Shown piece by piece: positions 55,255-64,000 of a stretch of DNA of 64,000 bases. Both the position numbers and the translations under genes were made by a program. The stretch comes from Adiantum capillus-veneris (taxonomy: Eukaryota; Streptophyta; Polypodiopsida; Polypodiales; Pteridaceae). The notes below the pieces were generated by a model. It did no database searches. It was not told the origin of the DNA and saw nothing but the letters and a program-made list of their open reading frames with translations. Numbering within the stretch: the first letter of the stretch is position 1; each line of letters opens with the position of its first letter. Location: NCBI GenBank assembly GCA_014529385.2, contig CM043942.1:62101184-62165183 (forward strand), given 5' to 3'.

Positions 55255-56642
55255 AAAAAAATAGCATTTGTCAAAATGAGTTGGATTCCAAGCTTTTGTG
55301 AATGATTTATTTTCTGTTTTGTCTCACTTGCATCTACAATTACTGAGCTTTGCCCATTTGCTGCTTCTTGTCCATAGAATCACGCCCATGCAATCTGGCT
55401 CTTGCTAAATTTCAGACTCTCAACAATATGGGATCCTTGAGAGCCTACCATGTAGCCGCGGGAACAACCTGCCTAGTAGATTAACCAGTCAGCAGTTCTT
55501 TCCACCAAACATGTTTGAACATAGGCTACAAATGAGCACGAACTCTGTTCAACATAGCTCGAGATTTGAACTAGGGTGGGCTACGAATGAGCACGAACTC
55601 TGTTCAACACAAGTCAGGATTCGAACCAGCACTCTCGATTCATTCCAACATGACATACCCCATAGCACTAATGATGTTCGCTTACATTCCGATATTTATC
55701 ATAAGTCACATACGACAATACTGTGATAGATTGGAGGGACATTGGATTGTAGCCATAGACGTTGGCATGTAGAAGAAACATTTCTATTGTACCTCTGTTC
55801 CTGTGATGGTTTCTCTTGTTTACCTATTGTTGCAAAAGATCTGGCAGGCTTTGGAAGTTGTAAATCACCATTCTTTGACCTAGGACTAAAAGATTCTTTC
55901 AATCTTGCTGGATATCCTAGGATTAGACAATTCTCTAGTTGTGCCATGGCCTTCGGGCATTTTTAACAATGAGAGCACTCACATTATAGAAGCTTTTAAG
56001 GAATTGTTGCTTCATGACTTTATCTTTGCATCCAATAGGAAAATGCACCTGAGACTTTGGCCTTTCCTGTGTAGAAGAACTTGCATTTGGCCTTGGGTCG
56101 TATCATTTTTGTCTATTGATCTCACAATAGACTCGTTAGGCAAGAAATTTTCTCAAGAAAAGTGGTTCCAAAAGCAAAATGATCCGATAAAGCAGCAATT
56201 TGGAGGTCTTGCAAGGCACCTCTTAAAGCTTTATTTTATCCTTAAATTTTCAATTAGGAGGGCTCAGAGAATTAAGAGGCATCTTAGAAGCCAATGCTGC
56301 ACAAGCTGCCAACAAACTTAAGCGAGACAAGAAGTTTTGACTTGAACTTTTAGTAATTAGTAAAATGGAGCTTGCCAAATTTTTTACAACCTATTTTGAG
56401 AGGAGGTATGCCACATGGAATTGAACTGTATATGTTTAAAGTATGAAGAGATTGCTTGTGCCTTGTGTATTCAATTTTTATATTGGTTCTAAAATCTCAT
56501 TTTTTGTGGATTGAGTGTTAGATTTGTGTAGTGAAAGTAATGTGCATGGCATAATGTTTTCCTTTCACCATTGTTGCTATTGTATCAATTTGCTCGAATT
56601 TGTCTTCGCTCTGTTTTTTTTTCTCGGTGATTAGAAACCCCC
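55255..56642. other. Right part of Mutator-like element, unidentified
   Basis: Contains a 54-bp tandem pair (AATGAGCACGAACTCTGTTCAACA at about 55530 and 55584), followed by a minus-strand B-box-like GGTTCGAATCC near 55620, and a 138-residue plus ORF (55905-56321; SLGKKFSQEKWFQKQND) with no family that I recognise. The long coding-like tract is probably degraded cargo. Confidence 0.4.
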
Positions 56643-57103
56643 CTTATTAAGTTTAAGAATTATCTTTTTGAAGATGCTAGATGGATGCAAGGCATACAAT
56701 TAAAGGATAACCTAAACCTTGTCAATGCTTACAATGCTTCCCTATAGTAAGCAAATGTACAAATGTTAAAAGTGAACAAAGTTTTTGTCTTATAAGATTC
56801 TCTTTTTCTTTATTGTGCACAAAAATGAAGTAGTATGCATGCTTAGATCAAGTTTGCAGAGAGGACGTCTCCCAAACACCAAGTAGAGATTGTCACTCTA
56901 CTATGGAAGAGTGATAGGACTAATGTGCAGACATTCTTGCAGCAGCTTAGGCTCTCAAGCACCAAATGGACTAGTCATCCATTCTGGAACGATGTCGTAG
57001 GGTAACATAGGGATCCTCTACCCACTAAGAAAAGGACTAATGAATATGCTTTATCTTCTCTACCCCATAGTCGAGGACGACTATGACTTCAAGAGAGAGG
57101 TAA
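56643..57103 (+). pseudogene. Chromodomain end and 3' UTR of G1
   Basis: After the target duplication the frame continues FKNYLFEDARWMQGIQLKDN and ends at a TAG (56745-56747). This is the C-terminal part of the chromodomain, which binds modified histone tails. About 350 bp of 3' UTR follows, similar to 6372-6774, ending in the purine tract TTCAAGAGAGAGGTAA directly before the LTR. Confidence 0.83.
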
Positions 57104-58684
57104 TGTCATAATAATCAATATCTAATTATCCTAAATGATTTTCTCATGTTAAACTGATCATTTAATATGGGGAAGTGCCAAGGGAGAAAAAGCTAGAAAT
57201 TGGTTAAGCTAGCAGACCGGCCATATAGGGATCCAAAGGAGGGAAAATAGGGATCCAAAGGGGGGGCCATATGTAAAAGAGCCATGTGCAACAATGGGCT
57301 TAAAAGACCCTATGGTTCAGCCCATTAAGACTTCCAAAATGCTAAGGTTCCAAAATTCAAAGACTGTGTCCAAAGGTCAAACATTGGGGGAATTGGATAC
57401 TTTGTGTGTGTCCCAAAAGTCTTTATCAATCTCTACATAGGAGGGGACAAGCCTTGCAAGTAGGGGATGAGAGAGAAACACACACACACACACACACAAG
57501 CTCCCTTTACACAAAGGGAATGAGGGACACAAGTCAGCTCCCTAGCCTAGATGCTCACAAGGTGTACCCAATCCCTATTGGATGACCTTGGAGGTGTACC
57601 AATGAGAATTAAGCTAGAGTAAATCTAGTTTAATTAGTTTAGAAACACTTAATAAAATAACCAATAAGAATTAAGCTCTCTAGAAGACTATTGAACAATC
57701 TCCCAAGGGGACCAATAAGCATTTAGCGCCCCAATGGCTTGCCTGATTCTTATTCAAGAGGCAAAGGGGTCCAATGAGAGTTTAGTTGCATTTATTAATT
57801 ACCTAAATCTCTCAAAAAAGGAAAAAAGGGGGATACATGTCATAAGGCTATCACTTATATTGCTTAATTCCCATTGGCTAGGCCTGGGGAGGTCCAATAG
57901 GACTGTAGCAAGAGCAAATTGGAAGGGGGGTCGACCAAGAGAGAGAGGGGGACTGATTTTTGCAAGGCATTATCACACACACACACTCACACAATCTCAT
58001 GTGTGAAGCAAAGAATACTCTCTCTCCTTATCAAGCTTTAATAGAAAGCTTACCACCTACTCCAAGCTTGTGATAAGGGAGGCCTACACCAAAAAATCTT
58101 GGCTTTGTGATGCAAATCCAACCAAGAGCCAAGATTCAATGCATGCTCATCTATTCTACCATGCTAGTTACTAAGCTAAGCTATGCTAATATGAGTGATT
58201 ATGTGAGGAGATTCTCGTAAGAATACTCCTTCTTCCTCTCAATCTACTCTCATACCCCGCTAGCTCTCACAATCTTTGAAGGTGTGTGAGGTCTTGGGTC
58301 TGAGACCGTGAGGGAATTGATGTTGTGTTTGATAAGTGTTTTGCTTAGTGCATGAAGTTTCCATCTTCATTGCACTAGCTAGTATTGGCGGAACACAAGA
58401 AATTGTATTATAAAATGTCTCTCTTGATGGGAGAAACCATAATACAAAGTCTTTTGGAGGGGGGACCGGCTCCATGCAAATCCGGTCCTCAACTGTTGTC
58501 AATTTCTTAATTTCTCTCTCTTTTGAAGTGTTGTTCATGCTATCTAACTAGGTGTTATGCTTTTTTTTTCTCTCTCCACCCAAGCACTCTTGTTATTATC
58601 ATTAGGAATCTATTCTAATGAAATGCTCACTATGTTCATGTTATTTTCCACTACACACAAGGTACTAGACCATTAAATGTTACA
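57104..58684 (+). repeat. G1 3' LTR (1581 bp)
   Basis: Starts TGTCATAATAATC and ends AATGTTACA, in the opposite orientation to its partner at 3345-4973. Large blocks are nearly identical, for example TAGGGATCCAAAGGAGGGAAA and CCATTAAATGTTACA. The downstream flank GCTAT (58685-58689) matches GCTGT upstream of the partner in four of five positions. Confidence 0.88.
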
Positions 58685-59125
58685 GCTATAGAATTTTCTC
58701 TATTGTCCTTGTGCCTTTGTTGCCATTTCTACTACTGGCTAGCTTTGATGTACTTGAGTTCTTGGATCGACTTGAGTCCATGCTAGCTTTGTCTATAAAT
58801 ATGTCCCCTTAGCAGATTCTGATGTTGCCCTGTCAAATTCCTCTTGCTCAGGTTGACAATACTACTTGGGCCAAATAAATTTTGGAAGTTGACTGCTCTG
58901 TAGACTCACAAGAGTTGGGTAACTCTAGATCGAATAATGCAGACTTGATTGTAGATTTTGAAACATTGAAACATTGGTGCCATGATGGTTCCCAATGTGC
59001 AACCATCGATGCTACTGCAAAGTAGAATCTTCTTCTACACACACACAATAGTGTCCACATCTGAGCATTGTTATGGTAAGATGAGCAAAATTGACATGCA
59101 ATCACTTCTTAGCATGGAGTGATAT
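58685..59125 (+). other. Right-flank sequence with exon-like open stretch
   Basis: From 58857 the plus strand has an ATG-less open stretch VDNTTWAK, stop, ILEVDCSVDSQELGNSRSNN...HDGSQCATIDATAK. It is preceded by TTCCTCTTGCTCAG, a good splice-acceptor-like sequence. It has no recognised homology and may be the remains of a gene exon. Confidence 0.35.
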
Positions 59126-59377
59126 TTGTCATCCATCGTATCCATAAAGGATAAGATGGTTTTTGAAATTGTTTCCCTGTTGAAGTTTGAGAAGGGTTTT
59201 AGGTTTGTAGGTCTAAGTCGATGTTGTCTCATGCATGTTTTTGTGCATTTATTTGAGGCCCAACAATTTAATGTCACACCCACTATATTTATATGCAATA
59301 ATATGTCTTTTGAAATCATTCCAACCCTTGTTAGGAGAGAATTGGGGATTTATAGAGGGTATGCATTAGGGAGATAG
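59126..59377 (+). other. Unidentified 83-residue ORF
   Basis: MSSIVSIKDKMVFEIVSLLK...FNVTPTIFICNNMSFEIIPT ends GYALGR. It lacks simple repeats and looks coding-like, but I recognise no domain. It lies just before the tandem duplication and may belong to the same decayed gene as its neighbours. Confidence 0.35.
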
Positions 59378-59389
59378 ATATTGATGCAA

Positions 59390-59785
59390 GCTAGGGGCTT
59401 TAGGTATTAGGATACAGTACTTAAAAGTTTGCACAACTTTGTATATAGGCTTCCACCTAGAGTTGTGGATGTGTAAGACAGGGAAATGTATACCTCTAAA
59501 AAGCCTTGAAGGGAATCTTGTGACATTTGACATTCATATTACATTACCAAATGATGTCTCTGAAACTGTGCAAGTTAGTGATCGCACAAGCTGGGGGCTT
59601 TGGATACGGTACTTAAAAGTTTTCATAACTTTGTATATACACTTCCACTACAACGGTGGATGTGTAAGACTGGGAAATGGATACCTCTACAAAGCCTTGA
59701 AGGTAATATTGTGACATTTGACATTCATATTACAATGCCAAATGATGTCTCTACAAGTATGCAAGTTAATGATCACAGTTATTGA
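59390..59785. repeat. ~196-bp tandem duplication
   Basis: Two direct copies, starting AGCTAGGGGCTTTAGG (59390) and AGCTGGGGGCTTTGG (59588), share TACTTAAAAGTTT, GGATGTGTAAGAC, AAGCCTTGAAGG and CATTTGACATTCATATTACA. Copies are roughly 90% alike. Both contain the open phrase VTFDIHIT.PNDVS, so the duplicated unit may be an exon. Confidence 0.85.
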
Positions 59786-59868
59786 CACAGCTGCCTTGGT
59801 CACTTCAAATATTGCAGTTGCAGAGCAGGCATACATCATGGAGGAGTTCTTGACAACCCAAGCCAAGC

Positions 59869-60483
59869 TTGTGGAAAATCAACAACCTCTTCATGTTGAG
59901 TAACTTGAATTTCATACCCCAAACATTGTTGATGAGAGGAGATCGTCCCTCAACCTTTACCTCACACCAACTATGGATGATGGCGACAGACCGACATGCA
60001 GTAATTGTCTTCCTTGTGGAATTGTCCATCCCAATGTATTTTCCTAACACGAACTTTTGCAGGATCGTTTGGACATGGAGGTGTGGGAAGCTTGCAAGGT
60101 GGGAGAGAGCAATGTTTTTGGCCCAGAAGCTTGCAAACTACATCGGCAAACAACCCATGGGCGACATCTGCATTATCCACAGGGACTTCTCCCTTAATGG
60201 ACATTTTTCTTTGTGGGTCTTGAAGGCTGTCAACAAGCTCTTGTGCTTGTCTACTATACCTAAGACTATGCAAGTAGTTTTTCTTGTAAAAAAATCCCTT
60301 GCAATGTCCACTTTTGGCATAGGTTTTCATGGCAAGGTCTTAGTCCCCCGTGTAGCTATCAATCAAGCCTTAGGAGTGGAAGACCCACAAGCCATAACGG
60401 CCTCAATACTAACTTCTATCCTACCTAATGTTGAAGCAAGACACAAGGAAGTTGAACAATGCCTCCTTAAAAAAACCTTGTAA
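59869..60483 (+). other. Unidentified 204-residue ORF
   Basis: The longest open frame in the right flank. The second half looks like protein (LAQKLANYIGKQPMGDICII; ILPNVEARHKEVEQCLLKK), the first half less so. A second frame through 59780-60048 is also open with one stop (SNIAVAEQAYIMEEFLTTQA), and TTTTGCAG|GATCG near 60063 resembles a splice acceptor. It may be an exon chain whose frame changes. No family recognised, no catalytic motif visible. Confidence 0.35.
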
Positions 60484-60844
60484 TGAGTTCCTTTTTTAAT
60501 TTCATGTATCAAGATAATATCAGCTCCGCGTGTACTTTCCTATCTTGACTTACAATTTGGTAAAAGACATGGATTTTAGTGAAATTTAATTTTCTAGTTT
60601 TGAATGTGCAAGTTTATTATGAGTTTTATTAGCTGTCTTGAATCTTTATTTGGTATAGAGACCCGATGTTCATTAGATCAATTTAAAATCTATGATTATG
60701 CAAGTGCTTTGTGGGTCAGTCTCTAGATCTACTTTGACAATGTCAGGGGTCCCAACTTGCCAGACGGAGGGGTTAGTGTACATGCAAATAATTGTCATAG
60801 GATGTGTCATTAACTTTCAAATGGTATTGTTAATGCTAATGTTG
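60484..60844. other. No feature recognised
   Basis: AT-rich sequence without coding signal on either strand. Confidence 0.5.
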
Positions 60845-60985
60845 TGCTCGATTTGTCCCAGAAATTGCAAAAAACCCCTATCCACAAGGCAACAATTTTC
60901 GGCAAAACAAGTGCACTTGTTTTTCCCAAAATTGATGTCTTGTGGACAAGGGTTTTTAACAATGTTTGGCGGCCAAAACAAGCAT
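60845..60985. mobile_element. Foldback element 1
   Basis: Inverted arms are centred on GTGCAC at 60911-60916. The left arm AACCCCTATCCACAAGGCAA pairs with the complement of TTGATGTCTTGTGGACAAGG on the right. Arms of about 65 bp, imperfect toward the outside. No ORF. It shares the CCACAAGGCAACAA block with foldback 2. Confidence 0.7.
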
Positions 60986-61111
60986 ATCTAGTGCCTTCCA
61001 GATGTCAATCAAAGGCATTTTGGTTGTCTCTCAGTCTTCCACAGGTACAGAAGGTTGGGAAGGTACTAGTAGCAAAAAAAACTATCAATGGTTACTTTGT
61101 TGGGTCTTATT

Positions 61112-61296
61112 TTCCAGTTGAAATACACACACAATATCTGTTTTGGCCCTGGTGGTGTAGAAGGCCCTTGTCCACAAGGCAGCAAGTTTGGGCCAGACGT
61201 GGCTCGTGTCTAGCCTAAACTCGTTGCCTTGTGTACAGGGTCCTTCTGCACCACCAGGGCCAAAATAGATATGATGTGTGCATTTCAACAACTGGC
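61112..61296. mobile_element. Foldback element 2, same family
   Basis: Arms of about 90 bp meet near 61204. The left arm TTTTGGCCCTGGTGGTGTAG is mirrored by CTGCACCACCAGGGCCAAAA on the right, and CCAGTTG...AAATACACAC is mirrored by GTGTGCATTTCAACAACTGG. Internal CCACAAGGCAGCAAGTTTGG matches foldback 1. A MITE-like hairpin with no coding capacity. Confidence 0.82.
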
Positions 61297-61582
61297 ACTT
61301 GAAGCCTGTCGTGATGGTTTTGTAGCACTAGCGAACAAAATACTCATCCACAACTCCCCCCCTCCATGTCTCCCCCTCCGTGTTCAATGGCATGGTGTGC
61401 AAGAACCACCCGACAATGTATAAAAGACTTGTAAAAAATTATTGAACACAAATTAAATACAAACATCTTAATTTACATAAGAAATGAGACATTCCAAAAT
61501 GAGTAAGCATCATTTCTTTTCCAAATTTGAAGTCATTACATATCCATTGCAAAGAGGTGTTGTTGTACATATTACTAACTAC

Positions 61583-61890
61583 AAGTTTGCTCGTATCCAA
61601 TAGGCTAGTGCCAAATCTTTTTGCATTATAGTTACATGCTTGGCATGGATGGCACACAAGTTGGTATCCTTAGATAAACCCACCAAGTATGCCTCTACGG
61701 CTTCTTGAGTCCTTCAAGGCTGATGGGCTGCATTGCTAACTCAGTGTTGTAGCTTTGCACAATCTCTCTGCGGGTCTGCGCAGAAGGAGCCCTTTCGATG
61801 ACAAGTTCCATGCATTTTTTATAATGTCGAATATCAACAAAGGCTATGCTAAAACGACGCACTCTGCGAGGTTGCCTATATAGTGTCGCT
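61583..61890 (-). pseudogene. Histone H3-like pseudogene
   Basis: The minus strand reads QPRRVRRFSIAFVDIRHYKK, then [35 protein letters not shown], a one-base frame change near 61713, and [20 protein letters not shown] followed by [11 protein letters not shown]. The last part is the H3 C-terminal histone fold ([20 protein letters not shown] in canonical H3). The earlier part aligns weakly along helices alpha-N to alpha-2 (VALREIRKYQK...LVREIAQDF). The N-terminal tail is absent or unrecognisable. H3 packages DNA in nucleosomes. The divergence, a stop near 61902 and the frameshift mark a pseudogene. It is too diverged to say whether the source was canonical H3 or a variant. Confidence 0.78.
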
Positions 61891-62433
61891 TGCTCGTCTT
61901 GCTATAAAACTTTGTTTTGTGGCAACACTTGGGGGGTGGGGTTGCATTCTCTAGGAAAAAAATTTTGTTGCTAGACTCGTCTTCTTGAGGTCTTAACAAT
62001 AATAATATGACACTCATCCTCTCTAGCTTCATTGCTTCACAATTTGGCACGCGTCAAGCTACACCAACTTAGTTCCAAACGCTGCAAGAGAATAAAGGCA
62101 ATAAGTGAAGGTCATACAACGACAATGAAAGAAAAACCTCACATGATTCTTTCCTCACCATTAGAAGGTAGTGCATAAAAGACAACCATTGCTTGTTGAA
62201 GCCTCTTCAGATGGACAAAATGTTATTTGACATAGAGTAAGGAAACCCCTTGTCAATATTATCAGCACGATTCCTTGCATTAGTAGCTTTCTTAGCAATT
62301 TGTGGAGATTTTGCAAAGATAGATGAGGGCATTGTCTCCTCTCGATGTGCAAATAGTGACCTAGATGTGAGAACACATCTTCATTGGAGGCCCCTCTAGC
62401 AAGTTTCACCTTGCATGGCACTGGGAACACATT
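61891..62433 (-). other. Mostly non-coding, with exon-like minus-strand phrases
   Basis: Contains the minus-strand phrases MPSSIFAKSPQIAKKATNAR and NRADNIDKGFPYSM (about 62333-62225) and CKVKLARGASNEDVFSHLGH (about 62414-62355) in different frames. They look like protein but match no family that I know. They probably belong with the next feature. Confidence 0.35.
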
Positions 62434-62704
62434 CTCTCCTCATTCCCTCAAAGCATTCTTGAAGAGGCTATGTAGTGAAGTGTAGCCCTTTGTACTAATG
62501 CCAACTTCATCACATTCCTTTTGCAAATCAACATCACTCACGAAATCAAAAAACTTACGCATCACCTCCTTGGTTACAACATCATTGATATGTTTTCCTT
62601 TTGGTATGTGCAAGAGTGCTATGACATCTACCTTCTTAAGGAAACTAGTAAGAAAATGAATGAGATCCTCTTGGATTTGGCTACCACATGTCTCTTGGAT
62701 GAAG
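62434..62704 (-). other. ATG-less 90-codon open stretch, unidentified
   Basis: The minus-strand frame CRNFIQETCGSQIQEDLIHF, LTSFLKKVDVIALLHIPKGK, HINDVVTKEVMRKFFDFVSD, VDLQKECDEVGISTKGYTSL, HSLFKNALRE ends at TGA. No Met start. It is preceded by TTTTTTATTCTTATTGTAG|G, a canonical splice-acceptor sequence, so it may be an internal or terminal exon. Upstream on the same strand (62943-62800) lies a coiled-coil-like phrase LQQHVEEKDGKIANLEGTIL. It could be part of a transposase-like gene, but no catalytic motif is visible. Confidence 0.45.
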
Positions 62705-63014
62705 TTCCTACAATAAGAATAAAAAACAAAACAATTACCACAGAAGCGACTTCATACATGTAGGATATGATAGGGTATTCAAAAATGCACCTTGTAGCTA
62801 TAACTCAAGAACCACCTTTGGGAGCAAGGGTCTCTATGGATGAGAAGCTCCTCTTATTCTCCCTTGCACCTAAAGGTGTCTCTTTCAAAATCAATATGGT
62901 ACCCTCAAGATTTGCAATCTTACCATCCTTCTCTTCTACATGTTGCTGAAGAGTTTATGCTTCTTTCTCCACATGAATGATCCTCTGTTATAGATTAGAA
63001 TTGTTATAAATGAT
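62705..63014 (-). other. Coiled-coil-like coding remnant
   Basis: Minus strand: IIHVEKEA, stop, TLQQHVEEKDGKIANLEGTI, LILKETPLGARENKRSFSSI, ETLAPKGGS, stop. Glu/Lys-rich heptad-like sequence, unidentified. It lies between the duplicated exon-like block and the 62434-62704 stretch, all on the minus strand. Confidence 0.4.
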
Positions 63015-63300
63015 AACTTGGTGTGATGCATCCACCATTGCACACTATGAGCTCTGATAGTGGACAACCGTTTGCAGTAGCCAAGCAGACCTGGCTTCCC
63101 TCTACCTACATATTGCAAGAAGGTAGGGAGACTATTGAATGTTGGATACACATTAACCAAAGGGTCATTGGGGTAGAGGCAACCATCCACCCAAAGGTCC
63201 ACATGTGTGTGACCTGCAATGCGGTATTGTTGTGTTGTATGTAAGTCATAACGCTTGGAGGGTGCAAGCTCTTTTGAACACCAGATATGTACACGTTTTT
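63015..63300 (-). pseudogene. Exon-like duplicated block, copy B
   Basis: The minus strand reads HIWCSKELAPSKRYDLHTTQ, QYRIAGHTHVDLWVDGCLYP, NDPLVNVYPTFNSLPTFLQY. It is about 65% identical in protein to copy A at 63446-63730, offset by 431 bp. Family unknown. The shared phrase YPNDP..NVYPTFNSL.-FLQYV is conserved more than the DNA around it, which suggests a former coding exon. Confidence 0.45.
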
Positions 63301-63445
63301 TTTTTTACCATGACGATCGTGCTGTGGATGGGATATTTGTATTTTCATTTGTATCCATATCATGGAGAGATGGGGTTGTATAGCATAGAATGAAGGAGGT
63401 AGAGAGGGGCCAAGGCAGAGATTATGGGATGTATATTATGGGATG

Positions 63446-63819
63446 TATATTATGGGCTGCAAAGACCATTGTGTGCTATCGGCTCCAACAGACGACAATT
63501 TCTTGTAGTATCCAAGAAGACTGTGCTCCCCTCTGTCTACATATTGTAAGAATGAAGCAAGGCTATTGAATGTTGGATAAACATTGATGGCTGGATCATT
63601 AGGGTAGAGGAAACCATGCACCCAAAGGTCCACATTGGTGTGACTTGCACCACGGCATTGTTGTGCAATTTGCAAGTAATGACGCTTTGAGGGTGTAAAA
63701 TTCTTTGGTAGCCAAACATGTAGAGAAATTGTTTCGAAACTTGATGATATTGCTGTGGATGGGAGGTTTGTAATGTCGCCTAGCTCCATGGCAAGGGGAA
63801 TAAAGCTAGCCTCAAGCAA
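63446..63819 (-). pseudogene. Exon-like duplicated block, copy A
   Basis: Open for 127 residues from MLEASFIPLAMELGDI. It contains LHVWLPKNFTPSKRHYLQIA, QQCRGASHTNVDLWVHGFLY, PNDPAINVYPTFNSLASFLQ and YVDRGEHSLLGYYKKLSSVG. No known domain. It is probably the first exon of a decayed minus-strand gene of which 63015-63300 is a duplicate. Confidence 0.45.
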
Positions 63820-63849
63820 GAGTGGAGATCTGCAGCAGAGCCACGGAGG

Positions 63850-64000
63850 GGAGAGGTGAACTATGGAGTGAAGAGCTATGGAATGGAGATCTATGGAGTG
63901 GATAGCTTTGGAATGGAGAGCTGCAAGAGATCTATGGAGTGAATAACTATGGGATGGAGAGCTGCAAGAGAGCTATGGAGTGGAGACGAGGGCTATGGAG
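63850..64000. repeat. Minisatellite of GAGCTATGGAGTGGA units
   Basis: About nine variants of a 15-17 bp unit (CTATGGAGTGGAGA, CTATGGAATGGAGA, CTTTGGAATGGAGA) are interspersed with AGCTGCAAGAGA. The array continues past the window edge. Confidence 0.9.

Larger units (their letters stand above)
52881..56642. mobile_element. 3.76-kb Mutator-like element carrying an eL32 gene fragment (Pack-MULE candidate)
   Basis: Perfect 9-bp target duplication CTTATTAAG at 52872-52880 and 56643-56651. Excision of the insert plus one copy rejoins the chromodomain (YLIK with FKNYLFEDARW) in frame. The ends are GGGGTTATAC at left and GAAACCCCC at right, a weak inverted pair. No transposase ORF is recognisable. 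The cargo includes a ribosomal protein eL32 pseudogene, a CT microsatellite, a foldback MITE, a 54-bp duplication (55524-55630) and unidentified coding-like tracts. The Mutator assignment rests mainly on the 9-bp duplication. Confidence 0.72.

Noticed and set aside
55600-55640. tRNA or SINE from a B-box-like GGTTCGAATCC on the minus strand
   Set aside because: No convincing A box at the right distance and no acceptor stem.
58260-58538. ORF in the G1 3' LTR (and its twin at 3491-3673)
   Set aside because: The same chance ORF in both LTRs of G1, antisense to the element, without domain or start context.

Overview
The window is intergenic DNA from a large, repeat-dense land-plant genome. A fern or gymnosperm seems most likely to me, but that is an impression and not a proof. 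Almost every base belongs to LTR retrotransposons: Ty3/gypsy chromoviruses, a second gypsy lineage, one Ty1/copia element, and three elements that carry only Gag and protease. DNA-transposon insertions are scattered among them. Cellular sequence appears only as pseudogene fragments: ribosomal protein eL32 inside a Mutator-like insertion, and a histone H3-like piece near the right end. I see no intact cellular gene, tRNA, rRNA or CRISPR array.

Layout, using my own labels. 1-1289: 3' half of copia C1 (minus). 1290-4973: 5' half of chromovirus G1 (minus; gag, start of protease, 5' LTR). 5250-32165: old chromovirus G2 (minus), split by two complete insertions, G4 (7283-19050, TSD GTAGG) and G5 (20922-30250, TSD AGGTC). 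32166-39810: gypsy G7 (plus), split by G6 (33046-38445, TSD TAGAG). 39812-45577: chromovirus G3 (plus), interrupted by the 5' half of copia C1 (45578-49020). 49021-58684: 3' half of G1 (plus), ending in its 3' LTR. This half is interrupted by a 782-bp TIR element (49626-50407) and a 3.76-kb Mutator-like element (52881-56642). 58685-64000: degenerate non-LTR sequence with duplications, foldbacks, unidentified ORFs and the H3-like pseudogene.

The main structural result is that C1 and G1 are each cut into two halves that lie in opposite orientation about 48 kb apart. The pieces meet at two reciprocal chimeric junctions, near 1290 and 49020. The two G1 LTRs are inverted relative to each other and are flanked by GCTGT and GCTAT, a near-perfect 5-bp TSD. 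One inversion of about 47.7 kb explains all of this.

G4, G5 and G6 encode Gag, zinc knuckles and retropepsin-like domains but no reverse transcriptase, RNase H or integrase. They must depend on other elements for copying, as described for TR-GAG-type elements. G4 and G5 are distant relatives and share a repeated C-terminal peptide motif (WIPK..LL.AQGFY). The G4 leader holds an array of about 300-bp units, each centred on the palindrome TCTATCGCGATAGA.
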